Below, in pieces: positions 12,925 to 23,357 of a stretch of DNA of 64,000 nt. The notes beneath the pieces are model-generated. The model had not been told where the DNA came from, made no database searches, and was given only the letters and a program-made list of their open reading frames with translations. A program made the position numbers and the translations under genes. This stretch comes from Gnetum montanum (lineage: Eukaryota; Streptophyta; Gnetopsida; Gnetales; Gnetaceae): NCBI GenBank assembly GCA_015680685.1, contig MNCI01002042.1:664821-728820 (forward strand), in the 5' to 3' direction. How positions within the stretch are numbered: the stretch's first letter is position 1; every line of letters starts with the position of its first letter.

Positions 12925-13620
12925 CACTCACGTTGGAGGTAATCTCTTCCACAACTCACGCTGGCCTTCGTGGCCCAACTCACACTGGGGCCTATTCCCA
13001 CACTCACGTTGGGGCCTGTTCCACATTCATGCTGGGGCATGTTCCCACAACTCACGCTATTGTTGCCAGGTGGCTCACACTGGGAGGGCTCACGCTAGGA
13101 CTGTCCCAGCAAAACCACACCATCTCTCCCCAGCATTCATGCTATTTTCCTACATTCTAGCTCATGCTAGAAACCTACAACTCACGTTGCCCAAAGAAAT
13201 TTGTATTCACTTTGCCCAAGGTACAAGAAAAGAAAAAACTTAACGCTGCCCAAGGAACCCTTGTCTTATGCTCACGCTGCCCTAGGAACCCTTGTGCTCA
13301 AGCTACCCAAGATGCTAGTGATCATGCTGCACAAAAAAAAAATTGACGCTGCCTAGGAAACCTGGCAGTCACGTTGGAAACCTCCCCAATAACGTACCTC
13401 ACGCTACAGGAAAAAGGAAAACCAGCCTTCCCCTCGCAGTCATGTTGCCCAAAAAATCTAGAAATCATGCTGCTAGGAAGCTTGGTACTCACGCTGCAAG
13501 GAGGACCTAAAAAGGAAGAACGCTACCAGGAAGCCTGGTACTCACGCTGCAAAGAGGCCCTAAAAAAAGGAAAATGCTACCCAAGAAAAAGCTCACGTTG
13601 TCCAAGATATTCCTGACACT
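12925..13620 (+). repeat. Second cluster of CTCACGCTG-type words
   Basis: About twenty near-copies of CTCACGCTG are spread over 700 bases within the first long intron of the antisense gene, interspersed with CCCAAGG-type words. They match the words in the leader and LTRs of the same element, which argues that this spacer belongs to the element rather than being a late insertion. Confidence 0.65.
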
Positions 13621-14111
13621 TACAATGCACTTGCCCCAAAAATGCAAAACAACCAAAAAAAATGTAACTTGCACGCATGCCCTGCACACATGTCCTAGAT
13701 TACACTAACGCTGATGCCATGAAATCAAGAAGCAGTAGGCCACAAAACCTAGAAACAAACCCAGATCCTGAAATAATCCAAAATTGGAGCCATAGAAATT
13801 CTACCCTAGGTAACGCTATCCAAAAATGCCAGAGAAAAACAAGAGGAAGCAAATATACCTGCACATAGCTCCATCCCATGCTGGAATCCTAACTTGGGGA
13901 AGACATTGGAGTAGCTCTTCACTCTCCTCCATGAACACCAAACTTACTTGCTTCTTCCCTTTGCCTTGGCTTGGTTTCCCCTTGCCCTTCATGGTTGCCT
14001 TGTAGCTCATGCTGCAACTCACGCTAACGCTAACATTGTAGCTCACACTATAGTTCAAATTTCCAGGAACTCACACTAACAGAAATGATGCCTTGTACTC
14101 CAAAACCCCCC

Positions 14112-14118
14112 TTTTATA
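14112..14118 (-). promoter_or_regulatory. TATA box of the antisense gene
   Basis: TATAAAA on the minus strand in the context GGTTATAAAAGGGGGG, 120 bases upstream of the proposed start codon at 13990-13992. Spacing allows a transcription start about 30 bases downstream and a leader of about 90 bases. Confidence 0.5.
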
Positions 14119-14121
14119 ACC

Positions 14122-14484
14122 CCTAATATTCTCAATTTAATTTAATTTAATTTATTGTCTTTTATTTTATTTCCTCTTTTTATTTTAATTTTACTTCACC
14201 ATGTTTCATTTTTTTTGCATGTTATTATTTATGTCATCTTTGCCTCATGCTTGCCTAATATTCCTTATTATTCCAGCCTCTGGAGATGAGGCCTAAAAAT
14301 TCTTATAAAGAAGAGGAGAAAAGTTCAAAAATCAACAATAAAATATATATATATATAAAAACATATAGAAATACATAACGATGTGCATAAAATTTTAAAG
14401 TCTCCATGAACTTATTGTTCACAAAAAATTTAAAAATCAAAAATGCTCTATGCACTCAATCCAAATGACAAGTCAACATGAATA
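14122..14484. other. AT-rich spacer upstream of the antisense promoter
   Basis: Contains runs of TTTAATTTAA and TTTTATTTT, a short (AT)n near 14343-14356 and an A-rich purine stretch. No gene seen. Confidence 0.6.
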
Positions 14485-14550
14485 TTACTAGCCCGGTATG
14501 GCCTAAAACTACCATGTGGCCTGATACGCCCTAAAACTGCCATGACAATC
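14485..14550 (+). repeat. Degenerate minisatellite, copy 2
   Basis: Two to three units of the form CGGTATGGCCTAAAACTACCA, related to those at 8190-8330 and 18160-18540. Confidence 0.5.
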
Positions 14551-14664
14551 ATTATGCTCCACAATTTCGCTAGTACATAAATTAGTTATCTAATGCCTGT
14601 TTACATTTAAATACTCCTTCGTCAAGCAAGAGTCGCTCACTTTGCTTCTGGTTTAAATTGGCAG

Positions 14665-15796
14665 GAGCAAGCACATGGCCATCAAGAATATCCTTTCAAA
14701 ATTGTCTCTCAGTGGACCATACGGGGCTGTAAAAAGAGCAATCAACCCAAAATTCTTGGATCTAGACCCATGCGCTTATACTAACTTAATAGCTTCTACT
14801 CAGGAAATATCGGGCTGGCCTAAAAATGTGGCCAAGACTTTAGATCTAGAGGTTGATAATATCACCGAAGATCCTCTTGTTGAGGTCCCCATTACTACAT
14901 CCAATTGTGAAACTAGAACATTGAAATTAAGCGCCCTACTAGACTCACAACTTGTCAATGACATCACTCAAGTACTGAAAGACAACATCAAAACATTTGC
15001 ATGGTCATATACCGACATGCCAAGATTAAACCCCTGAATCGTCCAACACAATATCATCCTTGATGAAAAAATTAAAATGGTGAAACAAAAAGCACGAAAA
15101 TTTAGACCTGAGGTGGCTTTAGCAGTCTATGCTGAAATCACAAAGCTCTACCAAGCCGGTTTCATCCGGGCTGTTGACTATTCTAACTGGGTATCAAACA
15201 TTGTAGTTGTCCCTAAGAAGAATGGTAGTATACGCATTTGCATTGACTTTCGTGATCTCAACACAGCCACTATAAAGGACGACTTCCCACTACCTAGCAT
15301 TGATCAACTTATCGACACAACTGCTGGGCATGCACTATTATCCTTTATGGATGGATTTTCAGGATATAATCAAATAAGGATCAATTCAGAACATCAACTC
15401 AAAACAACTTTTATGACACCTTGGGGCACATTCTGCTATACAATGATGTCATTTGTCCTTAAAAATGCAGGAGCTAAATATCAACGAGCAATGACATATA
15501 TATCTAGTGATTACATGCTCAATTTGCTCAATGATTACGTTGACAACATTGTGGTTAAATCTAAAGCAACCAAACAGCATGCAAAAGATCTAGACCTAGT
15601 GCGTAAACATTGTCTCAAATATGACCTTAGACTCAATCCAAAGAAATGTGTCTTTGGTATCAAAACTAGCAAAATGCTTGGTTTCGTAGTCTCTAAAATA
15701 GGAATACGAGTAGACTCAGATAAGGTTAAGAAAATAACTAACATGCAACCACCAAAGAACCTTATAGAACTACGGGGCCTCCAAGGTAGACTATAG
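14665..15796 (+). pseudogene. Reverse transcriptase of element E (catalytic Asp lost)
   Basis: A pre-RT linker (14675-15037, with TFAWSYTDMP) and the RT palm and fingers (15077-15796) are separated by one TGA. Visible RT motifs in order are VVVPKKNGSIRICIDFRDLN, FMDGFSGYNQI with the first catalytic Asp, TTFMTPWGTFCYTMMSFVLKNA, and DYVDNIVVKS. The last is the YxDD box, whose second Asp has become Asn, so the polymerase would be inactive even if read through. The frame stops at 15794 just before RNase H. Confidence 0.85.
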
Positions 15797-16440
15797 TTCA
15801 TAAGACACTTTATCGAAAGGTTGACGGATAAGTTGAGACCTATGTAGCACCTATTATAAAAAATGTGCATTTCCAATGGACCCAACAATATCAGGAGACA
15901 TTCGAGGACATAAAACAAGAGCTAGCCCAACTGTCGACCATTTATCCCCCACAAGGTGATAAACCCTTTTACATCTACCTTGCAACTTCCGATTCTTCCA
16001 TTGCATTGATGCTTTGTCAAAATCGTCAAGATGGAGTTGAGATCCTTGTATATTGAGCCATGCTTTGATTGCCTATGAACAATGATACAACGACGTAGAG
16101 AAATCATGCCTTGCCCTCATCTTCTCCTTGAAGAAATGGCGGCATTATCTCTTCCGCAATCAAGTTTACATCATTTGCAAGGATAATGTACTCCATGTCA
16201 TCACTAACAACATCTACGAGTCGAGTAGGATAGCTAGGTGAAAAGCCATGATCGCAGAGTTTGACCTACACTATGTTGCTCAATCTTCCACAATAGGTCA
16301 AGCAATAGTCACGCAATTAATCATCTCGCCAACGCACAATCAAGCAATAATAAACCTTGAATTCCAAAATGAGAATATTAATAGTATAAACACTATACCC
16401 GAAAACTATGAAGCAATCCTCTATTTCGATGAAGCCTTGA
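15797..16440 (+). pseudogene. First RNase H (connection-like) domain of element E
   Basis: Continues from RT in broken frames: FQWTQQYQETFEDIKQELA at about 15868, FYIYLATSDSSIALMLCQ at about 15970, then KKWRHYLFRNQVYI near 16130 and FDLHYVAQ near 16260. The YLATSD block replaces the usual TDAS motif, so this domain has lost the normal catalytic Asp. Degeneration of the first RNase H alongside a second one is typical of the Tat lineage. Confidence 0.7.
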
Positions 16441-16800
16441 CTTCCTGAGGAGGAAGTGTTGTCGCCATTTTAACATACCCGTCTAGAGAAATCCAATCCT
16501 TCACCTACCAATTAACCTTTCCTTGTACCAATAACGTGGCTGAATACAAAGGTCTTCTCAAAGGTCTTCAAGCAGCATTGACTTTAGGAATCACACATCT
16601 TGTAGTTCGAGGTGATTCATAGTTGGTCATTAATTAGGTCACGGAAGTTTACGCATGCAAAGCTCTCCATTTGCAACCGTATTGTGACTTGACCAAACAT
16701 TTGCTAAAGTAGTTGGAAGAAGTGGATATATAGCATGTCCCTAGAGGCGAAAACACTATTGTTGATGCACTTGCCACACTAGCCCTAAAAATGACACCCG
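16416..16800 (+). pseudogene. Second, archaeal-type RNase H (aRH) of element E
   Basis: A second RNase H lies downstream of the first. It shows LYFDEALTS, NNVAEYKGLLKGL, LVVRGDS and ENTIVDALATLALK, so the four acidic positions of the fold (D, E, D, D) are still visible. A TGA after EALTS and TAG or TAA codons after GDS disrupt it. The duplicate RNase H is the diagnostic feature that places the element in the Tat group. Confidence 0.8.
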
Positions 16801-16986
16801 AAATGTTCCATGCGTTGCCCAGCTCTATAACAAGTTGTACCGAGCCTATAATTAACACCCTTGATGAAATGCCTATAACATCCATTAGCACAACACACAC
16901 AATAGAATGGTACGATGACATAAAAGAGTACCTTCTACAAGGCGAACCTCCACAACATTTGAAAAATTTTCAAAAGGACGCCGTGT

Positions 16987-18146
16987 GAAAACGCTCTCGG
17001 AAATATGCGTTAATAAGGGACACTTTGTGTTGCAAATCCTATGAAGGCATCCTGCTGATTTGTGTTAGTAGCATTGATAGTCAAAGAATTGTAGAGAAAA
17101 TCCACAAAGGACTTTGTGGAGGGCACATAGCACCCAAAGCTATGGCAACAAAGATTAGGCGCTTAGGCTACTACTGGCCACACATGGAGTACAATTGCAT
17201 CTCCAAGGTCAAGACATGTGACATTTGCCAAAATCATGGTAATCTAATACATGTGCCACCTAACAAATTGCACACAACACAAATCACATGGCCATTCCAA
17301 AAATGGGGATTAGACTTAATTGGACCAATAACGCCATCATCCTCTGTAGGACATAGCTTCATTATCACTACGACTGAATACTTCACAAAATGGGTAGAAG
17401 CTATTCCCCTTAGGTAGACCACTTCTAAGCACGTTTGCAATTTCATAATAGAAAACATCATGACCCATTTTGGTATCCTGATGACCATCGTTACTGACAA
17501 TGGACCGCAGTTCAGTAGTGCATATACTAAGAGCTTCTATGAAAGCCAGGGTATTAAACATGCATTCTCATCACCTTACTACCCACAAAGCAATGGTCAA
17601 GCAGAATCTACAAACAAAATTGTCATCATGGTGCTTAAAAATATGCTAAATCAGAGCAAGAAACGATGGCACGAAAAACTAGTGTATGCATTGTGGGCAT
17701 ACAGAATGACACATCGAACATCTACAGGTAAAACTCCATATAGTCTTGTGTACGGATTTGAAGTTGTTTTACCTTTAGAGTTATAGGTTCCCTTATTGTG
17801 GATAGCTCTCTCGGGCCTCCTTGATGAATGTCAAAATAATGAACTACGCATTGCTGACCTTGACTCAGTGGCGGAAGAACGTGTGCGAACACTTGATTAG
17901 ATTGAGTGGTACTAGAAATAGTAGCGGTAATGACACAAACATGATATGCATAAATGCCTGATTAAAGAAGGAGACTTAGTCCTTAAGGTCATCCTTGAAC
18001 ATTCAAATAAGTTCTCAGGCAACTGGGAAGGGCATTACTTAGTCACCAAGACGTACAATAACGAAGCATTCAAACTTGCTGACATGGACAGGAATGACTT
18101 TGCTAATCCCACAAATCATCTGTACCTGAAATGGTACTATGTCTAA
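16987..18146 (+). pseudogene. Integrase of element E
   Basis: The HHCC zinc-binding domain (IHKGLCGGH, YYWPHM, CDICQ), the catalytic core (WGLDLIGPI; VTDNGPQF; YYPQSNGQAES) and the C-terminal GPY/F-like block (GDLVL, GNWEGHYLV, LKWYY) appear in order. All three acidic catalytic residues remain. The main interruptions are a TAG near 17416 and frame breaks around 17785-17945. There is no chromodomain, as expected for the Tat lineage. This is the best preserved domain of the element. Confidence 0.85.
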
Positions 18147-18159
18147 TCAAACTAAGGTA

Positions 18160-18540
18160 TGGAACAGTCCTAGCATCATGAACTAAAACTGATACCACAA
18201 AACGGTCCTAGCATCAAGACCTAAAATTGATACCACAGAATGGTCCTGGGGTTATGACTTGAAACTAGCATCACAGAATGCCTTGGAGTCATGACAATAA
18301 ACCAACACCACAAGGCTCTGTTCAGTATGACACTAAACTGCCACATCAGTCCGCCATGACATGAAACTAGCATCCAGAGTCCACTAAGACTATAAACTAG
18401 TTTGCCTCTTCATAGTCCGCTACGATTATAAACTAGCAACGCACCATCCGCTACGATGCTAAACTGGCACCGTCTAAAGGGTTATGACGTGAAACTAACC
18501 CGCAATAGTCTGCTAAGACTATAAATTGGCAACATCATTG
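18160..18540 (+). repeat. Degenerate minisatellite in the 3' untranslated region of element E, copy 3
   Basis: About ten loose units of the type GTCCGCTACGATTATAAACT occur just after integrase. Hypervariable tandem repeats in this position are known from Ogre-like elements and can seed satellite DNA. The rest of 18541-19710 is non-coding. Confidence 0.65.
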
Positions 18541-19074
18541 ATGACCAAGAAATACTTAAAAAGATATGTTGCTGTAATTGGTTGTACATGTTTAACAAAG
18601 ACTTGCTATATAATTTGTCTCATGGACCCTAATGAAGCTGATGTTGTTCATGATTCCGTCTGCTTTGAAATTGCACACGGTGGCTCCATCTCCTTATTTA
18701 AAGTGCTTAGTTAATCAATTCATTTGTGTTTTTCTTGTCTTCTTAGAGTTGTGTTTGCAGGATGACACGCCTGAGACATTCATGCACAGATGCACCTCAT
18801 CATGAAGACAAGGTATCACATTCTTCCTAACGATCGCAACTAGGTTAACCAATCTGTTCATAAGTACATTCCCCACTCCTGATACATTCCCTATTCCCCA
18901 TCATGTTTCCTTTATCCTATTCAATTACATCCCCTAGATACATTCTACTCCCCCAAAGCTCTTGATACATTGTTGCACACTGTGACTCTCTAAGCAGTTG
19001 CAACGCAAAATATAGTGCATGGTACATGATACAAAGTGTAAGTGCTCGAGCACGAGCACAGCACTAAAAGCAAG

Positions 19075-19180
19075 CTCTTTCAAAAGACCAAAAGAATAAG
19101 AAAAGAAAACATCAAAAAGAAAACAAAAAAAAAGAAGAATAAGAAAAAGAACAAAAAGGTCAAAGAGAAAAATACATGGA
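19075..19180 (+). repeat. A-rich purine tract in the 3' region of element E
   Basis: About 100 bases almost entirely of A and G with scattered C and T, including a run of nine A. It lies upstream of the true polypurine tract and is not itself next to the LTR. Confidence 0.6.
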
Positions 19181-19694
19181 AAAGGTCTTCATGACCCCGT
19201 TGATATCATAGACCAAAGACTATTGGCTATTCTCATACAGGCCCCAGGTGAGAAGGCAATTGTCTTGGAAAATAGTTACACTCATGTCTCAAAGAGATCA
19301 TGCTACACATCATCGCGTGGCTTTGGTTGTTTACAACGGGCCCCGTAAACACTCTATAAGAGTCTCGTTTCTCCAATGAACGCACCTCCTATGTCTTGCC
19401 TCTGAGTCTACTGAAAACTGGCTATTGATAAGGATCAATGATATAGCTTGTTCACGTGAGAGCATTCCCATCTCACAATTTCAACAATAATTATATCCCT
19501 TGATCCACTCTTGATTTCCCCAATTACAACCACTCCCCTTGCATCTTGAACTGCACCTCCCCAACCCCATGTACTTTTGAACACAGTGCGATGATGTCCA
19601 GCCAAGGGACCGATGGTTAATGCTTGGTACTTGGTTATTCATGGTGTTTTGCACTTCTTTGTTGATGCCTCTCGAGTGAATTCCTCCAGACATC

Positions 19695-19706
19695 AACAAA
19701 GAGGGG
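19695..19706 (+). other. Polypurine tract of element E
   Basis: AACAAAGAGGGG ends 4 bases before the 3' LTR start at 19711, the correct place for plus-strand priming. Confidence 0.7.
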
Positions 19707-19710
19707 CCAA

Positions 19711-21404
19711 TGAAACACCACTAATTTTGGCCTAGCACTTTGAAACAAGAACAACCCAGAGCCCTTCTGGCTTTTGGAAGATGAAATTTAACTAAGGCAT
19801 GGAACTCACGCCTAGCTTGCTTGTGCTAGCTTGCTCACGTTGTCAAGCTAGCTTGCCCTCAGTGTGAGTAACTCTGATAGCTTTAAAATCAAGTTAAAGA
19901 TGGCCCAATCTAAAGGTGTAAGCCATCCTCAAGGGCCACTGATGTCAAATCCAAGCTTCAGCATTTAGGTATTCAAATTTCAGTGTCAAAAGGTGCAAAT
20001 TTCCTCACTCACGCTAAGGTCACGCTGGCAGCGTGAGCAACTTTCAGAGCCCAAAAATGAGTTGAAACGATCTGATTTCCAATGTCCAAGTCATCCTCAG
20101 AGTTCATCATCGACAAAATTCAAGTTCTAGCCTCCAGAATTCCAGATTCCAGTTCAAAATTGCAAGTTTTTGTAGCTCACGCTGTGGTCACGCTGCACTC
20201 ATGCTAAAAACGTGAGTCCAGCATGAGCTACCCAAAATGATCCAAAATAGGGTACATCAAGCTCAATTTTTGATTTTCAGATCATTCCTAAGGTCAGCCA
20301 CACAGTCAGGTAGTAGTTGCACTCAAGAAACAGGCTTTAAAATCAAAATCTAGTGGAAAATACGCCATTCTGGCTCACTCACGCTGAAGTCACACTGAGG
20401 TCACACTGGCAGCGTGAGTGCAGTGTGAGCACACTGAGGACATGCTAGACAAAAATCAAGTCATGCTGGAAGTCCTGATCAGGAGAAAATGCTTCAAATA
20501 GCCACAAAGCCACTCAAATCGACATCCTGCAGTGGTCAATTTAGAGATCTAGAAGTTTCAAGCGAGCCAGAGTCAATTTCTCTTGTTGTACATTATCATT
20601 TCATTGTAAATTTTCATCATTTGTGAGCTTTTCATGCTCTTACACTCTAAATTGTATGTGCTTCCATGAGCGTAAGCTAGCTTGAGTAAGTTATCACACA
20701 CTGTAAGATACAATGCACTTGGTCAAGAATGTAGCTTGTCCACACATGTCCAACTCACACACAGCTGTCCATCGGACATGTGTCACATGATCCATTTTCC
20801 TCTCATCTCTCAGCCATTGATTCCATCCATGAATTCTGTACCTAAACCTGGCCAAACGCTATAAATACCCTGTCAATTCACATAAACGGGGTTGGAAATT
20901 TTGGAGGTTGACGGCTTAGGAAGCACTAACCAGTGACTTTGGACACTCAGACATACTTGACTGCTAGCATTCGAGCACTTCTGAAACACATCACCTTGGG
21001 GCTTGGTACTTGACTTGCCATCTACACGTGCAGCTACGCTTTGACCGGTGCACACCCTTTCTAAGCAATACAATACAATTCATTTTGCTAGCCATTATAT
21101 TGTTTACTCTGTTTACATTTAGTTTATATTTTTTCTGCTATACTATTCTGTATACACTCTGTTTGCATTTCGTACATTGTTGTTTATATTTTGCACATCA
21201 TTAGTTACGATAACCCCAGCATGAACCATAGTTTATGCTTGAGGAAGTCCTTGGTTGATTTGCGTGCAGACCATCCAAGGCACTCTACCTTCGTTTCCTT
21301 TTCTAACTTGCCCTTAGGCGAAGGCAGGGTCAGCTGTGTCTGCCCGACGATCTTTCGGTGTTTTTTTCCCTTCTAGCCTTACACCGACGATTTAGGTTAG
21401 TACA
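19711..21404 (+). repeat. 3' LTR of element E
   Basis: Begins TGAAACACC and ends GTACA. It is a full-length copy of 2260-3955, with the TATA box at 20860-20867, and is followed by the TTAGC target duplication (21405-21409). Differences from the 5' LTR are mostly transitions, including loss or gain of CpG in the CTCACGCTG words. Confidence 0.9.
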
Positions 21405-21409
21405 TTAGC
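21405..21409. repeat. Target site duplication of element E (right), TTAGC
   Basis: Matches the left copy at 2255-2259. Confidence 0.85.
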
Positions 21410-21924
21410 TTAATTATTTATTTAATTGTTATTGTTATTTGCTGCTTTCTTCGTTAATATTTCCCTACCCTTATCTCCTAGTAACACGGAATGAGTACAA
21501 CTTAATCACGAGCATTCAAGTGTGACTACTTGGTAACCCAGTAACATACTTAGGCCATGTGCTTGGTAATCCCAGTGGTAGTCATGCACGAGGTCCAAGA
21601 TGTGTATGGATGATTAAGGAGCGGATGGTCATCGCACTTAGGCTAGTTTAGATTCTATCTCACCCTCTCTGTCTCCTAGCTTAGTTAATATTATTTCCCA
21701 TCATACCCAGGAGTAGCATTAGTGTAGGAACATATCATACACCTCACTCTGGACTAAACCATATGTGACAAAGTTAATACTAGTCCAGGTGGGAAGACAA
21801 CAAACTGCGATCTATGAGTAACTGTCTAGATACCACAACTAGTCCATCTGCGGAGTTCGACCGGATCGTGCATGAAACGCTCATATTTGTATGGTTGAGT
21901 GTAGGGGTACCTTGCCACTGATCA
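21410..21924 (+). repeat. 3' LTR of element F, right part
   Basis: Continues the Athila-like LTR interrupted at 2259. It aligns along its length with 44286-44801 of element A (GGAATGAGTAC, CACTCTGGACTAAACCAT, GGTTGAGTGTAGGGGTACC) and ends CACTGATCA. Confidence 0.8.
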
Positions 21925-22379
21925 AATAGTGTGTAAGGAAATTTATATATATATATATATATAAAGATAACTATTTACTAAGTAGTTAAATCTTATGATG
22001 ATGAGAGGCCTTTAGAAAATGCTAAAAAGTCTTGACATAATGTTAATCATGATGGACAAACATGTAATACAATATCCTTTTGTATCTTTTTCTGCTACAA
22101 AAGTTAATATTTCACTAAAGCCTTCTGTTGGTACATCAAATCCTTTTGCTATTTTAAGTTTGAGCATAGATATGGAAATGATGTTAGAACTAAGTCCATT
22201 CTCTCTACTTATGATAAAGTTTTAGCTCTATAGTACTCCCCTTTTATCCTGCATAGGAATAGAGATAAGTTCTATTGAAGGACTAGGATGTGGTATACAA
22301 GAAAGGGGATCGAGTTTGATTTTGTACAAACAAGAAAATTGAATTCAAATAGTGGATGTGCTAAAACATCATATGTCAA
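21925..22379. other. Unassigned AT-rich DNA with a short (TA)n
   Basis: A (TA)n run lies at about 21947-21963. A short frame at 22019-22225 has no recognisable domain. Nothing else is supportable. Confidence 0.5.
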
Positions 22380-22419
22380 CCAATTGTGTTGATGCATCCT
22401 TGGTGATGCAGCCTCGTTG

Positions 22420-23045
22420 ATGCATCCTTGGATGTGTCAGTGCATATGCATTGACGCTCTATCACTTGAAGCCTATATAAATATGTACATCATCCACATT
22501 TAGGCACCATTCCATCAGTAGTGTAGCAAAGCTCTTGTAGTTTCTTTTCATAGGACTTAGCCAAATTTCCCTCTGAATGCCTGCAGTATGGATTGAATTA
22601 ATTAAATAGAGTTTTATTCGAGTGCAAGATTTCCCTAAACACTTTTGCACGACAATAATAAAATTGAGATTTCTTCTTTCCATTGCAACACTTGGATTAA
22701 CACTTGGTTTACTTTCAAGCACTTTACTTTACATGCATCCTTGGATGTTTCGATGCATAGGTGTCAATGCTCTAATGCATGAAGCCTATATAAATATGCA
22801 CACCATCCACATTTAGGCACCATTCCATTAGTAGTGTAGTAAAGCTCTTGTAGTTTCTTTTTGTATGACTTAGCCAAATTTCCCTTTTAGTACCCGCAGT
22901 ATGGATCAAATTAATTGTACAGAGTTTTATTTGAGTGCAAGATGTACTTGGATACTTCTGCATGACTGTAATAAAATCAAGATTTCTTCTTTCTATTATA
23001 GCACTTGGGTTAGAACTTAGTTTACTTTCAAGCACTTTACTTTAT
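22420..23045 (+). repeat. Tandem duplication, about 313-bp period, covering the LTR promoter
   Basis: Unit 1 is 22420-22732 and unit 2 is 22733 to about 23045. Each opens ATGCATCCTTGGATG, includes the TATA box and GCACCATTCCAT, and closes with TTTACTTTCAAGCACTTTAC. Divergence between units is visible but modest, so the duplication is old. Confidence 0.8.
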
Positions 23046-23332
23046 ATGCACTTTACATTTCTGCACTTAGCAATGTAATATTTTAATTTCATAGCAATGT
23101 GAGGATGACCACTTTGATTATAATATACTAACACTTGGTAATCCTAGCAGTGAATACTTAGTATGCTCGGTAGTGAATACTTGGTATGCTCAATAACATT
23201 AGTATAGGTTCAGAATGTGTATGGAAAGTGGGAACATATGCTCTACATTTAGGATAGCTTAGAACACCTTTCATTTCATTAATTAGTTAGAATTTAATAT
23301 TTTAATCAATTCGCCCTTCTAATGCTTTTAAT

Positions 23333-23357
23333 GATAAATAATAATAATAATAATATA
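23333..23357. repeat. (AAT)n microsatellite
   Basis: Short run of AAT/ATA triplets inside the decayed LTR. Confidence 0.8.

Larger units (their letters stand above)
8841..13992 (-). pseudogene. Spliced antisense gene inside element E, unknown function (decayed)
   Basis: A multi-exon gene reads opposite to the element. Exons inferred from GT-AG sites: 13859-13992 (start MKGKGKPSQGKGKK), a possible exon ending at 12664, about 12139-12588, 11783-12054, 10625-11684, 10227-10511, 9946-10155, 9062-9854 and 8841-8921 (ending GDQPPP and TGA). Donors are textbook-like (GTAAGT, GTGAGT, GTATGT) and acceptors have pyrimidine tracts ending in AG. Codon phase agrees at junctions 12139/12054, 10227/10155, 9946/9854 and 9062/8921. 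The product would have a globular N-terminal half, a long acidic stretch near 10400-10510, a charged helical part and a hydrophilic tail. Several TAG stops and at least two frameshifts make it a pseudogene. I do not recognise the family; antisense extra ORFs of Tat elements (for example Transposase_28-like) are a candidate. An upstream in-frame ATG at 14056-14058 is possible. Confidence 0.65.
8114..14664 (+). other. Candidate sense intron between protease and RT of element E
   Basis: Donor CAAG/GTGAGTAT at 8114 and acceptor GGTTTAAATTGGCAG ending at 14664 would remove 6,551 bases and join protease to the RT reading frame. Ogre elements are known to carry an intron exactly here. Caution: with these two sites the codon phase does not match as I count it (one leftover base before, one after), so either a neighbouring acceptor is used or an indel has shifted the frame. 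Nothing on the plus strand inside it looks coding; the minus strand holds a spliced gene. Confidence 0.5.
2260..21404 (+). mobile_element. Element E: giant Tat/Ogre-like Ty3/gypsy retrotransposon, 19,145 bp
   Basis: It has two long LTRs (1,696 and 1,694 bp), a perfect TTAGC target duplication, and plus-strand gag, protease, RT, RNase H, a second archaeal-type RNase H and integrase in that order. Size, long LTRs, the dual RNase H, a long intron-like spacer between protease and RT, and tandem repeats between pol and the 3' LTR are all known traits of the Tat lineage, especially Ogre. The element sits inside an Athila-like LTR. In one 120-base LTR stretch compared by eye (3421-3540 against 20869-20988) about 5 positions differ, so it is not a recent insertion. 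All coding regions carry stops. Unusual: the spacer holds a spliced gene on the opposite strand. Confidence 0.9.

Noticed and set aside
22462-23035. Two similar minus-strand frames of 86 and 87 codons, at first taken for a gene family
   Set aside because: They are the two units of the 313-bp tandem LTR duplication; the frames contain the reversed TATA region and no protein signature.
22420-23045. The two 313-bp units as the LTR pair of a tiny element
   Set aside because: They abut with no internal region, primer site or target duplication; a tandem duplication explains them better.
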